Below, in pieces: positions 17,966-26,383 of a stretch of 64,000 bases of DNA. The DNA lies in assembly GCF_010119975.1 (NCBI RefSeq), contig NZ_CP048222.1, positions 1,695,501-1,759,500 of the forward strand, given 5' to 3'. This DNA comes from Rhodocytophaga rosea. GTDB lineage: Bacteria; Bacteroidota; Bacteroidia; Cytophagales; 172606-1. The position numbers were made by a program, and so were the translations under genes. Below the pieces are notes generated by a model that was not told the DNA's origin, searched no databases, and saw only the letters and a list, made by a program, of their open reading frames with translations. Within the stretch, counting starts at the first letter, position 1. Every line of letters begins with the position of its first letter.

Positions 17966-18301
17966 ATGAGTAGAGCGTATTTAGGAGAATTTGAAGAACT
18001 CGTCCTGCTGACGGTAGCCCATATGAACGGAGAGTCTTATGGAGCATCTATTACCCTTGACATTAAAGAGCGCACCGGCCGTACCGTGATTTTGAGTGCG
18101 GTGCATGTAGCTTTGTACCGGCTGGAAGAAAAAGGGCTGGTAAAATCGGAAGTGGGTGGAGCTACCCAGGAAAGAGGCGGCCGCAGAAAAAGGCTATTTT
18201 CCATTACCCCCTATGGCATAAACACCTTATCGGAAATCCGGCAGGTACGCGAAGAAATGTGGCAATTGATTCCTAAACCTCTCCGTCCGTCGGTGTTATG
18301 A
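17966..18301 (+). CDS. PadR-family transcriptional regulator
   Basis: The 111-residue protein is a compact winged-helix regulator. LGEFEELVLLTVAHMNGESY and GRTVILSAVHVALYRLEEKG are the PadR HTH and wing approach, and RRKRLFSITPYG is the typical wing and return strand. It is usually a dimeric repressor of neighbouring transport genes. Its stop overlaps the start of the first permease (ATGA at 18298-18301), so it is translationally coupled to the five-permease array and probably controls it. I chose ATG 17966 because the family begins with xLGEFEELVLL; the frame continues upstream without homology. Confidence 0.93.
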   Translation: MSRAYLGEFEELVLLTVAHMNGESYGASITLDIKERTGRTVILSAVHVALYRLEEKGLVKSEVGGATQERGGRRKRLFSITPYGINTLSEIRQVREEMWQLIPKPLRPSVL

Positions 18302-20910
18302 AATACAATAATCAACCACCCGTCTGGATAGACCACTATCTGCGATGGCGTTTACCAGCGGAGCAGTTTGAAGAAGTGCAGGGCGATATGCATGAATTGT
18401 ATGCGCTCTGGGTAAAAGAAGAGGGGAAACGAAAAGCCAACCGGAAGTATCTGCTCAATGCCCTTACGTTTCTGAGGCCTTTGCCCAAACCAAAATTTCA
18501 TTTTCATCAACCTAACTATACCTATTCCCAGGCAACCCCATTCGATATGATACGCAATTATTTCACCATTGCTTTCTGGGCGATGCTGAGGCATAAAGCC
18601 TTTTCTTTCCTCAATATTATGGGCCTGGCCATTGGCATGGCTTGCAGTATTCTGATTTTACTCTGGGTAACCGATGAATTAAGTTACGACCGTTTCCATG
18701 CAAAAGCATCCCAATTATACCGTATTACGGTAGATGCCGGAGATGTGAAAGCGGCTGTAACCATGGTGCCGATGGCGGCTGTTATACAAGCGCAAATTCC
18801 GGAAGTAAAAAGTGCCGTGAGATTAAGTAAGTATTATACACATTTACTGGAAGTTAGTGAACGCAAATTTGAGGAACAACGCCTGCTTTATGCCGATTCC
18901 AACTTTCTTTCTGTCTTTACTTTTCCGCTGGTAGAAGGCGATGCCAAAACAGCCCTGAGCCGTCCGGATGGAATTTTACTCACCCAGAAAATGGCTGAAA
19001 AATATTTTGGCACCGAACCAGCATTAGGCAAAATGATCCGGAAAGACAATGAAGAACAAGTAAGGGTAATGGGTGTACTGGCTGATATTCCTGCTAATTC
19101 CCACCTGCAATTCGACTTTCTGATGCCGATGTCTTATCTGGCCCGTAGCGATGAAAGATTAAAAAATAACCAATGGGGTTCATTTAATCATTATACCTAT
19201 CTGGAACTGCATGAAAATGTCAGTACGGATGCCGCTTCGCTGCAGAAACTCAATACAGGCATTACCAACATTCATAAGGCAAATGCGAAGATCAAGGCGG
19301 AGTACTACCTGCAACCCATCACCAACATTCATTTACATTCTAATTTTCTGGCTGACCTGCCTGGGCATGGCAATATCCAGTATGTACAGATACTCACGGT
19401 AGTGGCCATTTTTATTCTGCTGGTGGCTTCGATCAACTTTATGAACCTGGCTACAGCCCGTTCGGCCAGAAGAGCTAAAGAAGTAGGTTTACGCAAAGTA
19501 GTAGGCGCCAAACGTGAACACCTGATTATGCAGTTTATGGGAGAATCACTGATGATTGCAGGTATTTCACTTGTACTGGCCATGGTATTTGTTGCGCTGT
19601 TACTTCCCACGTTTAATGACTTATCTGGCAAACAACTTTCCCTGCATTTTTTAGACTGGCAATTATGGCTGGGTGTAGGTGCGATTGCCCTCATCACAGG
19701 TTTGGTATCAGGGAGTTATCCGGCTTTGTTCTTATCTGCTTTTCAGCCGGTAAAAGTCTTGAAAGGGACACTTGCCGGAACGCATGCCAGTACTTTTCTG
19801 CGGAATGGATTGGTGGTAGCCCAGTTTGTTGTGTCGATTGTATTACTGGTGGGTACAGCCGTAGTGTATAACCAGCTCCAATTCATCCAGCACCGGAACA
19901 TGGGGTATGATAAGGAAAACCTGCTATACATGCAGATGCGGGGCAATTTGTATAACCAATATCAGGCTTTACGCACCGAACTCACACAAAACCCGCTCAC
20001 CATTAATTTTACCGCAACCCAGGACTTACCTGCTGACCTGCATACTGGCACCACCGATATACAATGGGAAGGCAAAGACCCGAATTTGCAGGTAATATTT
20101 CCCAGCATGGCCGTAGATGAAAACTTTATAGAGGTGATGGGTATGAAAATATTAGCCGGACGGAGTTTCTTCAAAGACTCAAAAGCAGACAAAGATAATT
20201 TCATTGTCAATGAGAAAGCACTGCAGGTAATGGGCATGAATCTGGCAACAGCAGTAGGAAAGCCATTTTCCTTTGGGGGCACAAAAGGGACAATTATAGG
20301 CGTTGTAAAAGATTTTAATTTCAAGCCTATCCAGCAAGCCATTGAACCGCTGGTTTTGCAGCTTAACAACTGGGGAGGATATATAGTAATACGCACCAAA
20401 CCTGGCCAGACAGAAGCCACCATTCAAGCCCTGGAGAAAATCAGTAGCCAGCTTAATCCTGGTTATCCCTTTTCCTACAATTTTCTCGATCAGGATCTGG
20501 CCAATCTCTATCAGGCTGAAACCAGAATGGGGCATTTGTTTACAGTATTTGCTGCCCTTGCCATTATTATTTCCTGCCTGGGTTTGTATGGCTTGTCTGC
20601 TTTTGTAGCCGAGCGGCGCACCAAAGAAATAAGTGTACGAAAAGTATTGGGTGCTTCTGCACCCCAACTGGTTAGCCTGCTTTCCACCGATTTTCTCAAA
20701 CTGGTACTCATTGCTTTTGTGATCGCAACACCGCTTGCCTGGGTTGCTATGCACCAATGGCTGGAAGGGTTTGCTTATCACATTGATCTTTCCTGGTGGA
20801 TGTTTGCTCTGGCTGGAATAGCTGCACTATCAATTGCATTACTGACAGTGAGTTACCAGGCGATTAAATCAGCTTTAGCCAATCCGGTAAAATCTCTGCG
20901 AAATGAATAG
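18298..20910 (+). CDS. Orphan MacB/FtsX-type permease 1 of 5 (permease prefix domain 2)
   Basis: The 870-residue protein has an N-terminal cytosolic prefix (about residues 6-65, RWRLPAEQFEEVQGDMHELY). Two MacB-PCD plus FtsX halves follow. The first helix is at about 98-120. FtsX helices lie at about 360-385, 414-440 and 454-478, each FtsX start marked by RAKEVGLRKVVGA. The second half begins near 506 and ends with helices at 744-770, 800-820 and 831-855, with RTKEISVRKVLGAS. The family exports lipids, peptides or antibiotics, or senses stress, when paired with an ATPase, but no ATPase gene is here. The layout matches the duplicated orphan permeases described from Acidobacteria. It overlaps PadR by four bases. 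Confidence 0.9.
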   Translation: MKYNNQPPVWIDHYLRWRLPAEQFEEVQGDMHELYALWVKEEGKRKANRKYLLNALTFLRPLPKPKFHFHQPNYTYSQATPFDMIRNYFTIAFWAMLRHKAFSFLNIMGLAIGMACSILILLWVTDELSYDRFHAKASQLYRITVDAGDVKAAVTMVPMAAVIQAQIPEVKSAVRLSKYYTHLLEVSERKFEEQRLLYADSNFLSVFTFPLVEGDAKTALSRPDGILLTQKMAEKYFGTEPALGKMIRKDNEEQVRVMGVLADIPANSHLQFDFLMPMSYLARSDERLKNNQWGSFNHYTYLELHENVSTDAASLQKLNTGITNIHKANAKIKAEYYLQPITNIHLHSNFLADLPGHGNIQYVQILTVVAIFILLVASINFMNLATARSARRAKEVGLRKVVGAKREHLIMQFMGESLMIAGISLVLAMVFVALLLPTFNDLSGKQLSLHFLDWQLWLGVGAIALITGLVSGSYPALFLSAFQPVKVLKGTLAGTHASTFLRNGLVVAQFVVSIVLLVGTAVVYNQLQFIQHRNMGYDKENLLYMQMRGNLYNQYQALRTELTQNPLTINFTATQDLPADLHTGTTDIQWEGKDPNLQVIFPSMAVDENFIEVMGMKILAGRSFFKDSKADKDNFIVNEKALQVMGMNLATAVGKPFSFGGTKGTIIGVVKDFNFKPIQQAIEPLVLQLNNWGGYIVIRTKPGQTEATIQALEKISSQLNPGYPFSYNFLDQDLANLYQAETRMGHLFTVFAALAIIISCLGLYGLSAFVAERRTKEISVRKVLGASAPQLVSLLSTDFLKLVLIAFVIATPLAWVAMHQWLEGFAYHIDLSWWMFALAGIAALSIALLTVSYQAIKSALANPVKSLRNE

Positions 20911-20952
20911 TCTGGAACCTGGATTTTTGGAATTGGAAGATTAACAGGATTT
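20909..20952. repeat. Dispersed palindromic repeat, half-element copy 2
   Basis: TCTGGAACCTGGATTT begins at the permease 1 stop codon and runs into a GATTAACAGGATTT tail. It matches the half-element seen near 31709, 46031 and 50502. Confidence 0.8.
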
Positions 20953-20966
20953 AATAAACCGTCTCT

Positions 20967-23627
20967 ATGAGCCAGAAGAAAAAATTAGTTCAGCCGCCCA
21001 AATTGATAGACCGCTTTCTGCGATGGCGATTGCCGGAAGAGCAGTTTGAGGAAGTGCAGGGCGATATGCATGAAATGTATTTCCAATGGGTGAAAGAGAG
21101 GAGTGAGAGGAAAGCAAACTGGCTGTATTTGCTCAATGCGCTTACTTTTCTGAGGCTTTTGCCTAGAAGTAAAAGTGTTTTGCAACCCAAATTCAATCAT
21201 TATTCCAAAGCAAACCTCTTCCATATGCTCCAAAATTATTTTATCACTTCCTGGCGAACACTTTTAAAAAATAGGTTTGCAACTTTAATAAATATTTCCG
21301 GATTGATTATAGGGTTTAGCGGCACTCTTCTCATGGGTATGTTTATATTAGATGAGCTGAAATATGACCAGCATTTTAGATACAAGGATAGAATGTATAG
21401 GCTAACTTCAACCTATGAAAAACAAGGCACTATTCATCAATCCGCTCAAACAACTGGCAATATTGCCTCTTTAATACAGCAATTTCCTGAGATTGAAAGC
21501 ACTACCAGACTATTGCCTACTGATGAAGTATTTTTATTTTCAAATGAAACTGCTTTCAAGGAAAATATCATTTATACTGATTCATCTTTTATAAAAGTTT
21601 TTGATCTCAACCTGCTATTAGGCAACAAGAATAAATGCCTAACAAACTCCTCCTCAATATTGATAAGCAAAACTATTGCTTTAAAATTATTTGGCGATAA
21701 GTGGCAAGAAAAATCAATTCTTGGTGAAACATTATTGATCGATGGCCACCTGCCTATGATTATTACAGGCGTGTTCTCCAATCTTCCCGAACATTCACAC
21801 TTTGCATCTAATTTGTTTGCCTCAGTTCCTTCAGGATTCGGAAATTGGATGCAGGATAAAAGTAAGGTTTATACGTATGTCTTGCTTAGTGAGCATACCC
21901 ATGCGGTTGATTTTGAAAAAAAACTCAAATCAGAATCAGCCAGATTGAACCTAAACCAGGAAGATGAAAAGAAACAAATTATACCACAATCTATTACCCA
22001 GATACATCTGTTTTCAGGATTAGCAGATGAAAACGCCAAGCTCGGTAACATAAAAAATATTTATGTTTTGCTAGTGATCACTTTTTTACTGATCATAATT
22101 ACTACTTCAAATTTTTTAAATCTTTATACAGCTATCTCCTTTAACCGGTTGAAAGAAGTAGGAGTAAGAAAAGTAATTGGCGCATTAAATATCCAGGTAG
22201 GTTTTCAGTTTTCATTAGAAGCTTTAATGATTACAATAATTGCCTTGGGAATTGCCCTACTAACAGTGATCTGTTTTCTATCAACATTTAATGAATTAAC
22301 TGATAAAAAGCTGTCCGTTGAGAGTATTTTAAGTTCAAACTTACTTTTTTTTATTGGTGGGCTTACATTACTCATTTCTATAGCGGCTGGTCTTTTTCCG
22401 TTAGCTTATTTGTCCAAAACCAGCACACTAAACGCATTAAAAGGTCATAAAAATAAAAACACAAGGGTCATTAGTCTGGGAAAAGGATTAATTGTATTTC
22501 AATTTTCTGTTTCAGCAATCATGATTATGCTAAGTATTGTTGCCTTCAAACAGGTGAGTCTGATAAACAACAAATTATTAGGCTTCGATAAAGAAAATAC
22601 GATTGCTTTGTCGAATCCGTATATGCTTGGATCAACCGAAAATATTCTCAGTCTAAAGAATAAGCTTTTAAAAGTTCCAGGTATCGATCAGATTTCAATT
22701 ACAGGTTACAGTCCCTCTCAAAACAGATGGGGAAATCTAAAGATTACTATCCCTAACAGAAACCAGCATAGTAATTATACACAACCTGCAACCTGGCTTA
22801 CGGTTGATGAAGGTTTTCTAAATACAATTGGCCTTACTTTGGTTGCAGGCAGAAACTTTCTGGAAAATCACACGCATGATAAGGAAGCTATAATAATCAA
22901 TGAGAAAGCGGTAAGCCAATTTAAATTAAATGCAAATGGGAGAAACCCTATAGGAACAGAACTATCTTATATAGATGAAAGCAAAGCCTATTATCAAAAT
23001 TATACCGTAGTAGGTGTTGTTAAGGATTTTAATTTTACTTCTCTGCATGGCCCGGTTCAGCCTATTGTTATGAGGTTAGGATACCACCGGTTTGAAATGA
23101 TATTGAGATTGTCTGCAAATTCTTCGAAAAAAGAAATTTTAAGCCAGATAGAGACAATCTGGAAAAGCAATGCGCCTCTTATACCATTTGAGTATTCCTA
23201 CATCAAAGACAGATTTGAGCGTTTACACAAATCTGATATAAGTGCAAGTAAAATATTCGCAATTTTTTCACTTGTGACTGTATGTATAGCTGCCTTTGGA
23301 TTATTCAGTATTGTTAGCCTTACTATTACCAAGCGTACGCAAGAGATTGGAATCCGGAAGTTGTTTGGCGCATCAGTGGTTTCAATTATAAATCTTTTAA
23401 CACAGGATTTTTTAAAACTTATTTTGCTATCCTTTATAGTCGCCACACCTATTGCCTGGTATGCCATGCAAGCATGGCTGGCGGATTTTGCTTATAGTAT
23501 TGATATAGAATGGTGGATTTTTCTGACAACTGGTTTGCTAATCTTTGTTATCACCCTAGTAACGGTAAGTTTCCAAACAATTAAAGCCGCTTTAGCCAAT
23601 CCGGTGAAATCACTCCGTAGTGAGTAG
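20967..23627 (+). CDS. Orphan MacB/FtsX-type permease 2 of 5
   Basis: The 886-residue protein has the same plan as its neighbours: a prefix module (RWRLPEEQFEEVQGDMHEMY) and two MacB-PCD/FtsX halves with RLKEVGVRKVIGA and RTQEIGIRKLFGAS at the FtsX starts. It differs in the middle, where it is much more AT-rich than the other four and uses more AAA/ATT-type codons, while its first 200 bases resemble them closely. That contrast suggests an older divergence or a recombined 5' end. The FtsX loop TTSNFLNLYTAISFNRLKEV replaces the more usual ACINFMNLSTARS. It starts 56 bp after permease 1. Confidence 0.9.
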   Translation: MSQKKKLVQPPKLIDRFLRWRLPEEQFEEVQGDMHEMYFQWVKERSERKANWLYLLNALTFLRLLPRSKSVLQPKFNHYSKANLFHMLQNYFITSWRTLLKNRFATLINISGLIIGFSGTLLMGMFILDELKYDQHFRYKDRMYRLTSTYEKQGTIHQSAQTTGNIASLIQQFPEIESTTRLLPTDEVFLFSNETAFKENIIYTDSSFIKVFDLNLLLGNKNKCLTNSSSILISKTIALKLFGDKWQEKSILGETLLIDGHLPMIITGVFSNLPEHSHFASNLFASVPSGFGNWMQDKSKVYTYVLLSEHTHAVDFEKKLKSESARLNLNQEDEKKQIIPQSITQIHLFSGLADENAKLGNIKNIYVLLVITFLLIIITTSNFLNLYTAISFNRLKEVGVRKVIGALNIQVGFQFSLEALMITIIALGIALLTVICFLSTFNELTDKKLSVESILSSNLLFFIGGLTLLISIAAGLFPLAYLSKTSTLNALKGHKNKNTRVISLGKGLIVFQFSVSAIMIMLSIVAFKQVSLINNKLLGFDKENTIALSNPYMLGSTENILSLKNKLLKVPGIDQISITGYSPSQNRWGNLKITIPNRNQHSNYTQPATWLTVDEGFLNTIGLTLVAGRNFLENHTHDKEAIIINEKAVSQFKLNANGRNPIGTELSYIDESKAYYQNYTVVGVVKDFNFTSLHGPVQPIVMRLGYHRFEMILRLSANSSKKEILSQIETIWKSNAPLIPFEYSYIKDRFERLHKSDISASKIFAIFSLVTVCIAAFGLFSIVSLTITKRTQEIGIRKLFGASVVSIINLLTQDFLKLILLSFIVATPIAWYAMQAWLADFAYSIDIEWWIFLTTGLLIFVITLVTVSFQTIKAALANPVKSLRSE

Positions 23628-23690
23628 AATAGCCCGGGAGCAGATGTATCCCGATGATCAAGATTATTAGGATTTTACAAACAACCATCT

Positions 23691-26342
23691 ATGAGCCAGA
23701 ATAAAAGAATGCCGCAGCCGCCCCAGTGGATAGACCGATTTCTGCGCTGGCGTTTGCCAGAGGAGCAGTTTGAAGAAGTGCAGGGCGATATGCATGAACT
23801 GTATGCGCTTTGGGTGAAGGAAGAAGGTACAAGAAAAGCCAACCGGAAGTATCTGCTCAATGCCTTAACATTTGTAAGACCCTTACCTAAGCGAAAAATA
23901 AATAATTACTCCACTCCTAGATATTATTCCCAAACAAACTTTCTGGATATGCTATTCAACTACTTCTTAATTGCCTTCCGCAACCTTACCAGGCAAAAGG
24001 CATTTTCTCTCATCAACATTTTTGGGCTGTCTGTCAGTATGTCGGTGGGGCTGCTCATTATTACTATGATTTCGGATACGTTCTCTCTGGACGATTTTCA
24101 CCAGAAGAAAGACCGCATTTATAGAGTAATCACCACAGACCAGTTCGGAGGACAACCAGAGATGCATCTGGCCTCTTCTTCAGTAAAAGCCGGAAAGCAG
24201 ATCGAGGAAACGGTTGCAGGGGTAGAATCAATAGCCCTGCTCCGCCGGGGGTTTGGCGGAGATGCGCTTATAAAAGATACCAGAATTCCCCTTTCCGGAT
24301 TATGGGCCAGTGAATCGTTTTTTCAGGTATTTACTTTTCCGTTGCTGCAAGGTGATTCAGCCACAGCGCTAAAAGAGCCTTATTCTCTGGTTTTGACCGA
24401 AAAAACGGCTAAAAAACTATTCGGACAGGCGGATGTTTTGGGTAAACAAATACAGTTTGATACCCTTACCTATGTAGTAACCGGCGTGATGAAAGACGTT
24501 CCCAAACTTTCTCATATCCAGTTTGAAATGCTGGTTTCTTTTGCTAGCGCCGAACTCCAGAAACCTGATACCGGTGACGGAGATTTTTTTGCCTGGGAAA
24601 ATATTTTCATGAATTATGCCTATGTGTTACTGTACCAGAATAGAAATCCGGAAGCCGTTCAGTCTAACCTTGACCAGCTGAGCGCCACCCAGAATGCTTC
24701 TTATATTAACCGGAAAATCACCTTGTCGCTGCAACCCCTGGAGAAAATATCCACTGGAGAAAGACTGGTAAACCCGATTGGCCCCACCTTTTTTAATAAT
24801 GCCGCCAGATGGGTACTGGCAGGTCTGGCATTTATTGTGATTCTGTCTGCCTGTTTCAACTATACCAATCTTTCCATTGCCCGGGCATTCCGGCGTTCTA
24901 AAGAAGTAGGCATCCGCAAAATGATCGGTGCAGTAAAAAGCCAGGTACTATTTCAATTTATTACAGAGGCGATTGTGATTTCATTACTTGCCCTGGTTTT
25001 TTCTTTTCTGCTGTTTCTGCTGCTGCGTACCCAGTTTCTTTCGCTTACAACCCAGGCAGCTGATCTTTTCAAACTGGAACTTTCGGCTATGCTTATCGGG
25101 TGCTTTGCAGGGATGGCTATCCTGGTGGGAATTATTGCCGGAATATTGCCTGCCTTGTTTTTCTCCAGGATCAATGCCATTCAGGTATTGAAGAACACAT
25201 GCCTGAAGTTATTTTACCATGTTGCTATGCGGAAAGTATTGATCGTCGTACAGTATACCTTTTCGCTCATTTTTATCACCACTACCATTATTGGCTACAA
25301 CCAGTACCGGTCATTTCTGGCGTACGATCTAGGGTTTTCCACCGAAAATATTCTCAATATCCGGCTTCAGGGAAATTCCAGCGAACTGCTGAAAAATGAA
25401 CTGGCTCAATTGCCAGTTGTACAGGATGTATCTACCTCGTTAATCATCAGCAGTCTGGGCAATCTGTACGGGGGTTCTATAAAATACAAAGATCCGGCAG
25501 ATTCAGCGAACGCCTGGATGAATTATGTAGATGAACACTATCTGCCGCTTCACCAGCATACATTTCTGGCCGGAAGGAATTTTAATACGAAAGCCAATGC
25601 CCTAACGGAAAGTGAGGTAATTGTAAATGGGCAGGTATTGAACCGGTTTGATGTTGGAAAACGTGATCCTGGGAAAGCCCTGGGTGAAGTGTTGAATGTG
25701 GAGGGTAAAAAACTGACGATCGTAGGGGTAGTAAAAGATTTTCATTATGGAACGCTTGAAAAAAATATAGAACCCACCATTCTCCGGTATTCTAGTGAAC
25801 CGGGAGGTTATCTGAATGTAAAAATCAATTCAACCGATTTGCCGGCCGCCATGGCCAGTATCCAGGCAGCCTGGGGCAACATTGACAGGATACATCCGCT
25901 GGAAGCTACCTTCTATGATGAGCAAATTGAACAAGCCTATAAGCAGTTTTCAGTCATGATAAAAATTATTGGCTTTCTGGCATTCCTGGCTATAAGTATT
26001 GCTTCCGTAGGCTTATTCGGAATGGTGGTGTACAGCACTGAAACCAGGCTGAAAGAAATGGGTATCCGCAAAGTATTGGGAGCCAGCGAAAGTACACTTA
26101 TCTATCTGCTGAGCAAAGGGTTTTTAGTGTTGCTTCTGGTGGCTGCCCTGATTGCGCTGCCGGTAACTTATCTGTTTTTCAACTTTGTGGTATTGCGTGA
26201 ATTTGTTTATCACCAGCCTATCGGCATAGGTGAATTATTGTCTGGGGTGGGAGTAGTTATGCTCCTGGCCATAATTATGATTGGATCACAAACCTTAAAA
26301 GCTGCCCGGAATAATCCGGTAAATGTATTGCGGAACGAGTAA
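23691..26342 (+). CDS. Orphan MacB/FtsX-type permease 3 of 5
   Basis: The 883-residue protein has the prefix module (RWRLPEEQFEEVQGDMHELY), a first helix near residue 105 (FSLINIFGLSVSMSVGLLII) and FtsX starts RSKEVGIRKMIGAV and RLKEMGIRKVLGAS. Its prefix shares long near-identical DNA with permease 1 (KANRKYLLNALTF at the same place), while the rest is diverged. As in its neighbours there is no Walker A or other ATPase motif. The gap to permease 2 is 63 bp, with a weak remnant of the dispersed repeat. Confidence 0.9.
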   Translation: MSQNKRMPQPPQWIDRFLRWRLPEEQFEEVQGDMHELYALWVKEEGTRKANRKYLLNALTFVRPLPKRKINNYSTPRYYSQTNFLDMLFNYFLIAFRNLTRQKAFSLINIFGLSVSMSVGLLIITMISDTFSLDDFHQKKDRIYRVITTDQFGGQPEMHLASSSVKAGKQIEETVAGVESIALLRRGFGGDALIKDTRIPLSGLWASESFFQVFTFPLLQGDSATALKEPYSLVLTEKTAKKLFGQADVLGKQIQFDTLTYVVTGVMKDVPKLSHIQFEMLVSFASAELQKPDTGDGDFFAWENIFMNYAYVLLYQNRNPEAVQSNLDQLSATQNASYINRKITLSLQPLEKISTGERLVNPIGPTFFNNAARWVLAGLAFIVILSACFNYTNLSIARAFRRSKEVGIRKMIGAVKSQVLFQFITEAIVISLLALVFSFLLFLLLRTQFLSLTTQAADLFKLELSAMLIGCFAGMAILVGIIAGILPALFFSRINAIQVLKNTCLKLFYHVAMRKVLIVVQYTFSLIFITTTIIGYNQYRSFLAYDLGFSTENILNIRLQGNSSELLKNELAQLPVVQDVSTSLIISSLGNLYGGSIKYKDPADSANAWMNYVDEHYLPLHQHTFLAGRNFNTKANALTESEVIVNGQVLNRFDVGKRDPGKALGEVLNVEGKKLTIVGVVKDFHYGTLEKNIEPTILRYSSEPGGYLNVKINSTDLPAAMASIQAAWGNIDRIHPLEATFYDEQIEQAYKQFSVMIKIIGFLAFLAISIASVGLFGMVVYSTETRLKEMGIRKVLGASESTLIYLLSKGFLVLLLVAALIALPVTYLFFNFVVLREFVYHQPIGIGELLSGVGVVMLLAIIMIGSQTLKAARNNPVNVLRNE

Positions 26343-26345
26343 TTC

Positions 26346-26372
26346 GTCTGGAACCAGGATTTAAAGGATTTT
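26346..26372. repeat. Dispersed palindromic repeat, half-element copy 3
   Basis: GTCTGGAACCAGGATTT followed by AAAGGATTTT lies directly after the permease 3 stop codon and just before the permease 4 start. It is one mismatch away from the core seen elsewhere. Confidence 0.75.
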
Positions 26373-26383
26373 AAGATGTAAGC

